From: Elmis aenea
Taxonomy: Eukaryota > Arthropoda > Insecta > Coleoptera > Elmidae
Length of the DNA stretch: 64,000 bases
Assembly: GCA_947652605.1 (NCBI GenBank)
Contig: OX393576.1
Location: 60,302,966 to 60,366,965, forward strand
Direction of reading: 5' to 3'
Shown in pieces: positions 34,062-44,995 of the stretch (position 1 is its first letter; each line of letters opens with the position of its first letter). The position numbers and the translations under genes are program-made. The notes beneath the pieces are model-generated. The model had not been told where the DNA came from. It searched no databases and saw nothing but the letters and a program-made list of their open reading frames with translations.

Positions 34062-35585
34062 TTATTTATTTTTTTTTTATTTAAAATTTGCAATCCAATA
34101 GATTAATAAACATTTTAACTTTAACCTAATTTACTACGTTTGTGTTTGAGTCTGGATGTCGCCAATGGTCCATCCTAGTCACTATTACAATCTACACTAC
34201 ACTACCGTGGCTACATAGCACTGTACTCTGCTTTTGTACACTTTAAGTCTACACAAGTTCAAACGGTTTAATCCGTTTGAGCCTACGCACTAGTTGTTGA
34301 TTATCGAGAAGTTGGAGCACTTCAATGTTGGAATGTCTGTGGAGCCTCTCCTCATGGCTTTTGGCAGCTTTTTTAATTTCTTCCTGGACAGATTCTACCT
34401 GGAGTTCCTGGTGTAAGTCGCTGTTCCGAACATACCAGGGCGCATTTACTATGCTTCTTAATACGCGGTTTTGGAATATTTGAAGACAGTTGTAGTTGCT
34501 TTTTTTGGTACAGCCCCATAATTGAAGGCCATATGTCCAAACAGGCTTGAGCACCTGTTTGTATAGGAGCAGTTTGTTTTGGATAGAAAGCTGGGAATTT
34601 CTTCCTATCAGCCAATACATATCTCTATACTTTATCTTAAGCTGTTCCGTTTTCTTTTTGACGTGTTCCTTCCATTTTAACTTGACATCTAAGTTTAGGC
34701 CAAGATATTTAGCAGTCTTTTTGCAAGGGATTATATTATTATTTAGATACACTGGTAGGTAGTTTATTCTTTTGTTGGTGAAATTAACGTGAACACATTT
34801 TTCGTCGTTGATTTTTATATGCCACTGTTTGGTCTATGCATATATTTGATTAATTGCGCTTTGGAGATTTTCTGTTGTTTCTTCTATGGTTGCCCCTGTA
34901 GTTAGAACTGCGGTGTCGTCGGCAAATGTGGCGAGTTTTACGTTTTCTGTTTCTGGAATGTCATGTGTATACAGCAGGTACAATACCTGTCCAAGGACAC
35001 TTCCTTGAGGTACCCCTGCTCTTATAAACTTCAGTTCTGAGTACTCCTTTGCCATTTTGACCTTAAACGTTCGCTGAGATAGATATGACTCCAGGAGCTG
35101 ACTATATTGAACAGGAAGCATTTTCTTCAATGTTATTAGTAGTCCTTTATGCCAGACTTTGTCAAATGCTTTAGCAACATCGAGGAATGTTGGCGAACAC
35201 ATTTTTTCTTCTTCTAATGACTTCTCTATGTCATTGATTATTCGATGAACCTGGTCTACGGTGGAGTGTTTGTCACGAAATCCAAACTGATGTGGTGGAA
35301 TAAGTTTTTTTCCCTCGATTATGTTGTTCATCCTTTTTAATAGCAGCTTTTCAAAAAGCTTTGATATTATAGGTAGAAGTGAAATTGGCCTATACGATGT
35401 AATCTCATCTATAGGTTTCCCCGGTTTTGGTAACATTATTACTTCGGCTGTTTTTCATATAATAGGAACATATTGTAGTCGGAAAGCGGCATTTATTAGA
35501 TTTGTAAGTTTTACAATTCCTTTTTTTTTGGTAATCGCTTTAAGATCTCTCCAGTAATAAAGTCGAACCCAGGGGCTTTTTTGGC
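34062..35585 (-). mobile_element. Jockey-like LINE, 5'-truncated, with 12-bp target duplications
   Basis: A 1.5-kb minus-strand insertion is flanked by exact 12-base repeats ACTATGACATAT (34050-34061 and 35586-35597). It ends (minus) in an A-rich tail, seen here as the T run at 34062-34083. The 5' side is truncated within the reverse transcriptase gene. These are the expected signs of target-primed insertion of a non-LTR retrotransposon. Confidence 0.92.
34249..35585 (-). pseudogene. Jockey-like LINE reverse transcriptase pseudogene
   Basis: Begins KKAPGFDFITGEILK, one base out of frame, then AFRLQYVPII, a stop in place of the usual Trp, and TAEVIMLPKPGKP. Further on are SYRPISLLPIISKLFEK, PHQFGFRDKHSTVDQVHR, GVPQGSVLGQVLYLLY and the intact catalytic box LATFADDTAVL. 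After another stop near 34833 come TKQWHIKINDEK, KYLGLNLDVKLKWKEH, MYWLIGRNSQLSIQNK, VWTYGLQLWG and the C-terminal end at 34249. One frameshift and two nonsense changes are visible. It is clearly related to the LINE at 7740-9075 (same motifs), but a separate copy with its own sequence. Confidence 0.92.
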
Positions 35586-35631
35586 ACTATGACATATAAC
35601 AAAGAAACATATGAGGCCGTATTTGATAACT

Positions 35632-35686
35632 TCAGCTCTATTTGCTTTCTGTGACACAGTTATAACATATTATTGCAAATAGAGCT
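35632..35686. repeat. Short hairpin
   Basis: AGCTCTATTTGC is followed about 30 bases later by its exact complement GCAAATAGAGCT. Could be a small MITE or an RNA hairpin; no other sign. Confidence 0.5.
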
Positions 35687-36101
35687 AACTCTGCATAGTG
35701 TAACATGTACCTAACCTAATAAACAGAGTTTACGAAATGGGTTTACAATAACAAATTTACATTATTAAATATTTATAGAATATTAGTGTGACACTATTGT
35801 CAAAAAAAGTAAGATTAGTTTTTTTTTTTAATTTTGAAGAGCTGCAAAAAATTGTCCTAGGCCGTTTTTAAAAACAGTTAATGTAAAAATGCATTGCTGG
35901 AGTTGTCCAACATTTTCAGAAAACGTGTGTGGTTTCTTTTTCTATTCTCTCTTTAATGATCAGCCCATGCAATCTTCCCATAGAAGCAGTCGCGCTTATG
36001 CTTCCATAATTATTGCAGTATTTTTTTGCCATTGTTACACATTGAACTCTACTAACGTTAGCAGTTTTCCACTCTTCGTGAGTCACTAATTATTGCAAGC
36101 A

Positions 36102-36312
36102 TCATAATTTAAACAACTTGGCTATATTTTTAAGAAGTACGTCGGGTGTACGTTTTAACAGCTCCATTGGTATATCTTCAGGTCGCGAAGATGTTGTTTT
36201 TTATTCGTCTTAGCGCCTTTCTTATTTCTCCAATTGATATTGTTTCGATTTCTTGACGTTGTCTGTTTATTTCTACATTCACTTTAAATTGTTCTGTCTC
36301 GACTAATAATTT
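36102..36312 (-). pseudogene. RTE-like LINE fragment (start of reverse transcriptase)
   Basis: The minus strand reads LVETEQFKVNVEINRQRQEI, then ETISIGEIRKALRRIKNN. After a one-base shift it gives PEDIPMELLKRTPDVLLKNI, and a stop at 36102. The arrangement EIxxALRxMKNxKAxGPDxIPxELLK is the usual entry into the reverse transcriptase of RTE-type LINEs. Too short to classify further. Confidence 0.7.
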
Positions 36313-36665
36313 TTATTTATTACTTCATTTTAGATCTTAAAGTAAAAGATATCTGGATTTTTTTATTAAGTTCGTGCAGAACTAGGTAAGCAATTAATAG
36401 GACTGTATTGTGTTTTAAAGGTTGTGTTATGAACTTAAACTAATTGGAAATTCTTTAATTCTATATCGGTGTTTAAAGGAACACTTTGCTATTAATGTGT
36501 AATATAAAGATTAATTCGACTGTTGTCAACGTTTCTGTAAGTGTTATAACATGCTTTTAATTGAATTGCCCAATTGATAACTTACAATGCATGTTACAGT
36601 TTTTTTTTTAAGTATTCTTAAAGTGTAACAAAAGTCGAAGAATTCTATATCCTCAATTTCATTTG

Positions 36666-36866
36666 TCAAAGTTTTCGTTCACTTTCCTGCCACGAAAGAA
36701 GTCGATCAATTTCCTCTCGTCTGATTTCTCTTCTCCGGCTTCGTTGGTTTTTATCCCCCTTTTTTTTTAAATAGAGCTTATATTCTAAAATTCGGCTCTT
36801 GCTGACTTTATTACGGCTCGTTTTTGTGCGTCTATTGACGCAGTTAATTGTTCTTTCAAATATCAA
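36666..36866 (-). other. Unassigned charged open frame
   Basis: 66 codons rich in Lys, Arg and Glu (RRREIRREEIDRLLSWQESE). No family recognised; it may be a decayed exon, since it lies just upstream of and divergent from the coding remnant at 36908. Chance cannot be excluded. Confidence 0.2.
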
Positions 36867-36907
36867 TCATGCCTGATAATAGAGTTTGTGTTCTTTGATG
36901 AACGTTT

Positions 36908-37676
36908 TTGTGTTTGTTATTGTTATTTAGCACCGATAATTTCGAAATTGCTCGTCTCTCACTGTCACGCCAAGCTATTGATTTCATAATTATATTACCT
37001 TGTGACGAAAAGGCAAACAGTGGGATCATCCCTTTTATTATATCTGGATCCTTAGGAGAGCAGCTCGCTAATAAAACAACATCCCGTCATCTCGAGAAAA
37101 TTGAACACGCCAAGCTACGTGTGCAGAATTCACCAAAAATAGTAGAGAAAATGAGACATCTGGACTTTTTAAGGATAAAACTTGCTTAGAGTATTGAAAA
37201 TATGTTCAATTTCGTTATTTGTACATACGCAGCAAATTTTGCGGATACAAAATCTCTGCGTTACTACCGATATCATCTTATTTTTCCAAATTTAAAAGGA
37301 GACGTAAATGGGACTATTTTTAGCACTCATATTCGAGCCTCGAAATCGAAAAAAAAGGCTTATCGTTGTTCGAAATATAAAATTTTAATTTCAATACGGT
37401 TTTTGTTTAAAAGATCGTTAACAGAAGATTGGTTAATAGAATATTTCACCCCATTAACCCTTTCGAGACTAACGGGACAATAAGTAGATATATCCGCTAA
37501 TTATAATAAGCAGGAAAACGATTTACAGAAAATTGGGAATTGGTTATAGGACAAACAAGGCCATCAGAAAATAAAGAATTTTAATTGCCAAAACAATCAC
37601 AATATGATCTGCTTCCACTAAATGAAGAAAAATACAAAGATGTTGCACATATTATGTACTTCAAAATTTTATTATT
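36908..37676 (+). pseudogene. Unidentified decayed coding region
   Basis: A single frame runs from 36908 to 37483 with one stop (37187-37189). It includes SRQAIDFIIILPCDEKANSG, RHLEKIEHAKLRVQNSPKIV, KSLRYYRYHLIFPNLKGDVN and LTEDWLIEYFTPLTLSRLTG. A second frame (37528-37676) then gives ENWELVIGQTRPSENKEF, a stop, and LPKQSQYDLLPLNEEKYKDV. The composition and continuity look like real protein sequence, and the pattern of one stop plus one shift suggests a recently dead gene or transposon ORF. An acceptor-like TTTAG at 36926-36930 could mark the exon start. I do not recognise the family. Confidence 0.5.
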
Positions 37677-38468
37677 TTGAGTCTAATAAAAATATCTACC
37701 TTTAATCTACCACAATAAAACCATTTTTGTGTGTAAATAATTCTTAAGTACATTCTAAGTTTATTTTTGTTTCAAATAAGTTTTAATAAATGGTTGACAC
37801 ATGGTATTTTTTCATTGATGTTCCTTATTTTGAACAATAAATTTGACAGGTCGTTTTGAAGAACTAATTATTATAGCTTAAATAAAAATTATTTTTTACA
37901 TTTATTAATTGATACTCATGTATAATAATATGATTCATAGCAAAATAATGTTTGGTTGATGCAGCTCTATGAACAAAAAAAATAGTAGACTTTAAAATCT
38001 TTAAAATCGAGTTGTAAAGTTCTAATAAAAATTGACATTCCTTGTTTTCACCCAACCCTTTATATACTGTTAAACAAAAATTAACGGAACAATATTAGAA
38101 TTGTCGCCTTGACCTAAAATTTACATGAATACACTCGGCGTGTACACAATATGCAATAAACATTTAACTATGTATATGAACATTGTTGTCGATACTGCGA
38201 TATTTATTATGGTCGCACTTGTCCGATAGCAGTTACGGTATTTTATGCTTCAGTGTTGTTTTATTGTGATTAATATAGCTTAATTGCATTATTCGTAGAA
38301 AATATTGCCGTGCACCCGTCACGATACGTTCGAATTTTACTGCCATTTTTTACATTTAACAATGTTTCATTATGTGCGTGGCGGATTTATGAATATGACC
38401 AACCTTTGCTCGACACAGTTAAGTTGGACGAGTAAAACAAGCAAGTCAATATCGATTTAATTAAAGAG
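37677..38468. other. Non-coding, no gene recognised
   Basis: AT-rich. A minus-strand open stretch at 37864-38055 has no motif. Confidence 0.4.
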
Positions 38469-38539
38469 ATGAGTAGTCAACGCAGCGACCAGCGAGTAAT
38501 GGAAAGTGGAACGGTCGTATGTTGGAAAAATTATTTGAG
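38469..38539 (+). CDS. Possible first coding exon
   Basis: ATG at 38469 opens 23 codons (MSSQRSDQRVMESGTVVCWK and three more) ending at a consensus-like donor GAG|GTAACA. The surrounding 38330-38540 is CpG-richer than the neighbourhood, which would suit a promoter and first exon. No acceptor partner or homologue was found, so this is a weak candidate. Confidence 0.22.
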
Positions 38540-39254
38540 GTAACACAATTAGGTATAGATTAAACTTTGCCGGACAATTTTTAATTTGACACACATGGTT
38601 TATTATTAACAATTTATTTGAGCTTAAATTGAAAATCTAGGAGTGTTGCAAATAAAAATTTGACCTACTACCCTATTAACTCGCATGGTATTTGTAGAGA
38701 AAATTCCACGACTTAAATGTAAAGTTTAAACCATTTAAAGAAAACTTAACCTCTGATATATTTTTAAATTTTATTGCGTTCAATGGTGAAAGGTAAACAG
38801 GGATAAAGCCAATTGCAAATAGGAAGGCTTCGTTACCACCGCTAGCTCACGCGATAAATTGTATGAAATTGCATTGACGTTAATGACAGTAGTAAAATTA
38901 TCGTGTAAAAATTTTTAGTTCCGAGATTAGAAATTCTGCCTTTTAATTAACTCCCAAGATTGTTTCAAAGATTTTTCGGAAAAACAATCCGTGGGCAAAT
39001 AAATTATTAATAAGTTTATCCTGTTAACGAAAACAAATGTGAGGCCACGTTTTGTGAAAAGCGCATGCTTGTTATTATAATCTCAGCGCTAGTTTTTGCC
39101 TTCGTTTATGTACTGCTTTTACCGTCCCCAAACTAGTTCATGAATTGAATTCATAACAGCTGGACAGCCGACTAACCGTTCGCTGAACTATCGGAGACTG
39201 TGCTGGAACGCGATATTAATACTGCGCAGAAGCAATAAATCGTTTAGTAATATA
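38540..39254. other. Non-coding, no gene recognised
   Basis: No feature that I can support. Confidence 0.4.
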
Positions 39255-41121
39255 CAGGATAACAAAAATCTGTACGTGTTGTATGGGTAACTTTGGTATT
39301 ATAAGAGTTACATAGTCGGTTAAATTAGCAAGTTTGGGCAGACTTTTAAGACGAATTTAATACCGTTTTGACATTTGACCTACACCTTCAGTTTTTTTAA
39401 ATATTTTGAAAAAACTAAAATCCGACGATTTTTTCAATGGTAAATAACTCCATGGCCACCTTTGTTAGAATAAAAATGTAAGATGATTCCTGTATATATT
39501 TTTACGAAGAAATAGAAAAAAATATTTAAAATATCATGTTGCTCTTGATTTTTGAAATATAAGCCAAACTTGAATTTTTAAATGGCAACCAAAGTTGGTT
39601 ATGGGTTTATTAAGAAGAAAATTTTTCCTTATTTCATTGATATATGAACTGTTACATTTATGTTTAAAAATAAACGAATTTTAACCTTACTATTGAATAG
39701 GTATATTAAGTTTAATCTAGGTGGCCATTAAAAAAAATATTAAAACATCACATAAATAAGTAACCTGTACCTAATGAAACACAAACAACTGAAAACTTAA
39801 ATAATTTAGGATATTTTTTGCATATCATAATAATTTGTGATTTTTTATTTGCTATTACTATTAAATCTAAATTGTAACATGTGTTGAAGTGGTAGCCCTT
39901 TCTCTATGGGCAATACAAATTTGAGATCTGTACCTTTTGTTAATAATAATGTTTCCTAGGCATATTTTTTTAAATTTGATGTACTGTCCATAAAATAGCC
40001 AATCCTAATTCATCAATTGTATTCAACTGTCTTTTTATCATTAGCTGTTTTAAGGACAGTTCAGAAGAAATATGTCTAGAATCTCTAGAAAAACATTATT
40101 ATGTACAAATTGCAGATCTCAAATTTGTATTGCCCATGGAGAGAGGGCTACCACCTACGCATGTTATAATTTACATTTAATTATAATACCAATTGAAAAA
40201 TCATAAATTATTATGAAATATAAAAATTACCTTAAACTATTTAAACTTTTTGTGTTTAGTTAAGTATAGTTAGTTTATTTAAGTGATGTTGTTTTTTTCT
40301 GCAAAGGCCACCTAGATTAAACTTAATAAATACAATAATATGGTTATAACTTGCATATTTTTAAAGATAAATCTAACAACCCACATAAATGACAGAAACA
40401 GGAATAAAGTCAAGTTTGGCTTATATCTCAAAAATAAAGTGTGCCATGACTTTTTAAATATTTTTTCAAATTCTTCGTAAAAATATTTACAGGAATCATT
40501 TTATATTTTGATTTAAACATACTTGGTCATGAAATTATTTAGCATTGAAATGTTCGTCTGTATTTAGTTTTTTCAAAATATTTTAAAGAGTGGTAGTTCT
40601 AGGCAATGTTCCCTCTAATTTTTACCAATTATAGTGCACATTTTTCCCTGCAATTTTTGTAAAATAGAAGTAATTTGTGCGCCATTTCAAATAATACTTT
40701 TTATTTACATTATTGATTTTAAAGTCAATTATGTAAAATTGTAATAAGAATTATAACAAGATTTTAATAATATTTGAATAATATCGTCGTACAAATCCAT
40801 ACGCATAAAATTTGTTATAAAAATTAACAACATGTACCTAATATTTATATATTCATTCTAAGTACCTATAACTACCTACATGAAAAACGTAAGAAAGGTA
40901 TTTACTTCATTTAAAAAACTAATACATTAACTAAGAGACCGACGGAACCGAATTATTCCGATAAATAACAGATGGATTCGAATATCGTGCTCGGTGTGTC
41001 AGTAGCTTCATATTATATGTAGATGTTGCTTTTGCCAAAACGGCAGCAGAAGTGCGTGTATAGTTTTTTAACTAAATCAAATTTCGGTCTCAGAGACCGA
41101 CGTTAGCCTTGGTGTAATTAA

Positions 41122-41692
41122 CCTTTAACTAGTCGCGTGTACTGTGTATACATAACTACTCGCATGGCGCCTCGGAGGCACCATTGGGGTTTTATAACAA
41201 TATTTTTGACTTAAAATCTTAAAAATGTGTTAAACTGCTTTATTCATGAAATATAAGCTAAATCTTAAAAAGAATAACAATGACTAAATAAATTATAAGA
41301 TATAAAAAATATATATCTGTATATAAAACATAACTGTAAAAACGTAAAATAATTTATTTTTAATACGAATCAAACATTGGATGCAAAGCATTCACTGCAC
41401 AATTTTTTTGTATGCTCTGAAAAAATATTTTTATGGCATTGCGAACAAATTTGTTGCGAATGTCGATTTTTAGCCCTAGGGCATAAATGATAGCGTTCAT
41501 GCCGAGTAGCACATAATTGCATTTTACGGACTGTAAAATAGAGAAATATGAATAATACTATATAATTCGTATTCCTAAAAGTACAATTGAGGAATACATA
41601 AACAGATATTACTGACAAAAAAATAATTAAAAATGTAACAACGATTTAAAAAACGCTTGGCGCCTCTGCGGCGCCGTGCGACTACTTAAAGG
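41122..41692 (-). mobile_element. piggyBac-type element, internally deleted (571 bp)
   Basis: Termini CCTTTAACTAGTCGCGTG and, on the other strand, CCTTTAAGTAGTCGCACG are flanked on both sides by TTAA (41118-41121 and 41693-41696). Inner ends carry GGCGCCTCGGAGGCACC and GGCGCCTCTGCGGCGCC palindromes. It keeps the last part of a transposase gene (41370-41531). Confidence 0.85.
41370..41531 (-). pseudogene. piggyBac transposase, C-terminal cysteine-rich domain
   Basis: The last about 50 codons read RKMQLCATRHERYHLCPRAK, then RHSQQICSQCHKNIFSEHTK and KLCSECFASNV. The spacing (Cys..Cys..CxxC..H..CxxC) is that of the zinc-binding cysteine-rich domain at the end of piggyBac transposases, which recognises element ends. 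The remaining transposase is deleted. The upstream hydrophobic codons in the same frame are probably not original. Confidence 0.75.
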
Positions 41693-41817
41693 TTAAAGTA
41701 AAGGTAATGGAGCTGCTGGTTTAGTGTATTATTTTAAGTAATAATTATCCTAATAGTGTAAAAATCAATTACGAACAACAACAAAATTACTTGCAAAGAC
41801 TTTTTGAAGAATTTTTT

Positions 41818-42087
41818 TAGAGACACTAGGTATGGAGTTTCTTGAGCCACATGCAAGACGCAGAGCACTTGCAAAATATCTACCCAAGACGCCTTCAAGA
41901 AATTTTTCAAATAACACTGAATGTTTCAAATAATGAACAAGCACATGGACGCTGCTTTTACTGCAGTAGTAAAAAAAGTAAAAAAAAACAAATATAAGTG
42001 CTATATATGCAATAAGTTTAGGTGTATGGAACACATAAAAGGCATATTGTGTAGAATGCTCTGCAAATATATAGTACTTTTTATAGT
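41818..42087 (+). pseudogene. Second piggyBac transposase C-terminus, frameshifted
   Basis: Three frames in succession give EPHARRRALAKYLPKTPSRN, then EQAHGRCFYCSSKKSKKKQ, then KYKCYICNKFRCMEHIKGIL. This again is a piggyBac-type cysteine-rich end (CxxC, CxxC, CxEH), different in sequence from the one at 41370. Two shifts show decay. Open frames 41765-42034 and 42170-42364 are shadows. Confidence 0.6.
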
Positions 42088-42516
42088 GAAAAGTTACATT
42101 ACTCTATAAATATTTTTTTATGCTAAACCTGAATTTTACTTAATTTATAATGTAAATAACCTATTTCAGATGTTTTTTCTTTATTTTTTATATTTTTTGT
42201 TTGTTTTTGTTTCATTTAAAAAATATGTATACGTTTTTGTAAGGGTTTTTTTACATAGTTTTTTTTTTGTAAAAAACGAGCGAAATAATTTTTTTTTTAA
42301 ATTTAAATTGTTTTTATATACAGTCTACTACATGTCTTATAAATTTCAGATTAAAATTATTTAAAAAACATATTTTTTTGTTATATTTTATTTTCGGTCT
42401 GTGAGACCGACGTTAGCCTTTATGTTCAAATTAAAAACGTTAGCCCTGAAAGGTTAAGAAATATGCTTCTGATTTGTAATTAATTACACATAGGTACAAT
42501 ATTACATTTTTCTCTT

Positions 42517-43260
42517 TTATCTTTGCAAATTTAACCATTCCGAATGTACATAATCTAGATTAATATTGTTTCCATCACTTTGACATGATTTTACTCTCAT
42601 CAGCATATCCAAAAATGAATTTCTGCTAAAGGAATTCTTTGCTTAATTTTTATTCAGTTCATTAAGCTGAAACCTCGTTCATAATCAACGCTAGATGCCA
42701 ACAATTTTCCACCAATATTCAGTAGGTAATGTTTAAGTTTTTACAGTGAAAATGAAACCATATCCGCAAAAGTAGTTACCGATTTACATTTGATTTTCTC
42801 TTTCACTGCGTATTTAAAATCATTATAAAGTTTCATTATAGACGATTTATCACTTAAAATGGTTTTATATTTTAAACAAAGTGACTTAACTTCTGCAATA
42901 GTGTAATTAAAATCACAAGTGGAAAACGACGATAAATCAAATGCTGTCCATTCTTGTACTTCATTTTCAGGAAATCTTTCTTGAAAACAGAGCATATTTA
43001 TAAATATTAATATGGAACTTGTGTTAACTTTAATATTGTTCTTTTGAGCTTTATCAAAAATAATTTTTACTTCACTGTCCCGTGGAACATCAGGAGATAT
43101 TGATCTTTGATTTTATGAATTTTTTCACGAACAAATGCATCAAGTGGTGTTAGATGGCGCCGTTGGAAAAGCAATGAAAAATAAATCTTTTTGAATTTGA
43201 ATATTACTGTGCGCGAATGTATTATCTTTGTGCGCTGATTTTTTAAACGCTGTGCGCGCA
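42517..43260 (-). pseudogene. hAT transposase C-terminal relic (ZNF862/KIAA1586-like)
   Basis: Pieces in order: RRHLTPLDAFVREKIHKIKD, SEVKIIFDKAQKNNIKVNTS, ENEVQEWTAFDLSSFSTCDF, ASSVDYERGFSLMN and NSFLDMLMRVKSCQSDGNNI, ending WLNLQR at 42517. The phrase CERGFSxMNxIKxxxRNxL followed by LxxLMRVK is characteristic of the C-terminal part of hAT-type proteins related to ZNF862/KIAA1586. There are at least two frameshifts (near 43075 and 42650) and two stops. Confidence 0.7.
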
Positions 43261-43467
43261 CACCAGCGCATATTTTAGGGGGAATACAGGCTGTAAGTCA
43301 AATGCCAAAATGGCTATTAATTCGTCGTGAAATTCTGCACAACTTTGCTAATTTAACCGACTATGTAACTCTTACAATACCAAAGTTACCCATACAACAC
43401 ATGTAAATTATTGTTTTCAAAACACAAACGAAATTATCAATAGGGTACTGATCTCTAAAGGGCCCTG

Positions 43468-44172
43468 TATATTATAAGTTACATAAAATGATGCAACTTT
43501 TGTCTGAATTTTGTTATCCAATTTTTCTTTGATTTTGTTATCCATATTGAATTTCCCTCACAAAAGGCTAGAATATACGAGGTGCATTAGGAGGATTTAG
43601 GCGTATTAGGAAACCAATTTAAACTTCATAAAGTAAAAGTATCGAGAAGAGTGATCAGGAAGAGTTAATAGCCGGTAATCCCAATGTGCCAAAGTTCTTT
43701 TCGTATCACGAGTTCGCCGTTAAATTTCAGCGGCCAGAGGCACTACTACTGAAATACAAATGGAACAATTTAAACTCTTGCTTTTTGGTATATTATTTTA
43801 TTAAACTTTATCACAGTTAACATCTCATTACAATGTTCGGTATAAGTATAACATAGAATGTGTTATTATTAGAAGCTGAAAAAAAAAGTACGATAGGATA
43901 AACAAACAATACACCCTTATGTTACATACCAGTGTTTCCCAACAATTTTTATTGAGGCAAAATGATATATTTTTTTTAAGTTAAAAAAAAAGGTTGTCCA
44001 GTTTATATGTTCAGTTTAAAACGATTTAAGTACAACATGTTTACCTTGATTAGACTACATTTAATCTTTTGGTAAGGTACCACCAGAAGCAACATTTTTA
44101 AACCTATTTTTGGTACCAAAGACAACAAATAAGTTTAAGACATGTTGTGTTAACCATGCTATAGCGAATCTA
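43468..44172. other. Non-coding, no gene recognised
   Basis: No feature that I can support. Confidence 0.4.
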
Positions 44173-44734
44173 GGAACATTCTTCGCCCACAATTTTTCAC
44201 TCACAATTCTTCGCCCACAATTATTCGCCTTTACAATCCTTCGCCCATAATTCTTCGCCTACACAATTCTTCGCCACCACATTTCTTCGCCGCCACAATT
44301 TTTCGCCGCATACAAGCATATCACAAGTTTTATTGGTAAATGTGATTGTTTTTATTTATAACGTAATTTTTACAGATTATTTTACATTCGCCTAAAGTTG
44401 TTTCGTGTATATTAATACTTCTTGTTTTAATAGTATGTTTAAAAATTGCTACATGTTGTTTTTAATCTGGTTTATGTTATTATAGCATGAATAAAAATTA
44501 AATTAACCTAACCTGACTTAACCCAACCTAACCTAACCTGATGTAAAATAATCTGTTAAAATTACGTCATAAATAAAACCAATCACATTTACAAACGTTT
44601 GTGATATGCTTCTATGATGCGAAAAATTGTGTAGGCGAAGAATTGTGGCCGAAGAATTGTGGAGGCGAAGAATTGTGGGCAAAGAATTGTGAGCAAAGAA
44701 TTGTGAGCGAAGAATTGTGGGCGAAGAATATTCC
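44173..44734. mobile_element. Foldback-like element with tandem 14-base units in both arms
   Basis: Left arm (44173-44310) is about nine variants of ATTCTTCGCCCACA; right arm (44620-44734) is about eight variants of its complement. Outer ends GGAACATTCTTCGCCCACAA and TTGTGGGCGAAGAATATTCC pair. Inner arms also pair (TAAAACCAATCACATTTACA against its complement; ATTACGTCATAAATAAAA). The loop has a CCTAA-rich stretch at 44503-44540. Tandem units inside inverted arms are the classic Foldback design. Confidence 0.75.
44503..44540 (+). repeat. CCTAA-type short repeat
   Basis: Irregular repeats of AACCTAACCT and AACCCAACCT within the loop of the foldback; the complement is TTAGG-like, the usual insect telomere motif. 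Confidence 0.5.
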
Positions 44735-44995
44735 GGACACGGCTGTAGTTTACTTAATAAAATTATAAGGGATTAGGAAACGCTGGTACAAACTGTAGTT
44801 AGTATAAAATATGTCTTTAGGTGCCTTTCTGTATGTTAAACTGCAGCAAGGATTACATACAATTCTGGTAATCTTTATTAACTGAAAACATTTTTGTGCA
44901 ATTCATAAATAAACATATTCTTCTCGTTGCGAACAGAAATTTTTGTAGTTCAAAAATAGAAATGCGATTACATAACAGTTTTTTTTTTATTTCAG

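Larger units (their letters stand above)
41083..42453 (+). mobile_element. piggyBac-like element remnant
   Basis: The right end is AAACGTTAGCCCTGAAAGG followed by TTAA (42454-42457). A subterminal block GAGACCGACGTTAGCCTT at 42402-42420 is repeated in the same orientation at 41093-41110. A piggyBac transposase C-terminus in several frames lies between (41818-42087). A clean left end was not found, so the left limit is provisional. TTAA is the piggyBac target. Confidence 0.45.
40604..43289 (-). mobile_element. hAT element, degenerate, about 2.7 kb
   Basis: Left end CAATGTTCCCTCTAA and right end complementary to CTGTATTCCCCCTAA agree at 11 of 15 positions. The 8-base flanks GTTCTAGG and GCTGTAAG agree at 5 of 8, as expected for an old insertion. 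The right end has alternating GTGCGCGCAC-like subterminal sequence. It carries a transposase relic (42517-43260, minus) and was later hit by piggyBac-type elements (41083-42453). Joining the two flanks restores the alignment of the surrounding foldback arms, which supports the boundaries. Confidence 0.7.
39255..43467. mobile_element. Tc1/mariner-type foldback element, split by a hAT element
   Basis: Outer ends TATACAGGATAAC (39251) and CCCTGTATATTA (43463). Inner blocks TACGTGTTGTATGGGTAACT (39272), AACTTTGGTATTATAAGAG and GGTTAAATTAGCAAG are found inverted at 43310-43410. More arm sequence pairs 39420-39600 with 40400-40600, and 39690-39960 with 40060-40330 (GCAATACAAATTTGAGATCT against its complement). 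The hAT element at 40604-43289 separates the last part of the right arm. The core family recurs at 63415-64000. Confidence 0.75.

Noticed and set aside
41765..42364. Open frames on both strands between the piggyBac parts
   Set aside because: AT-rich shadows; only the piecewise piggyBac C-terminus (41818-42087) has motif support.
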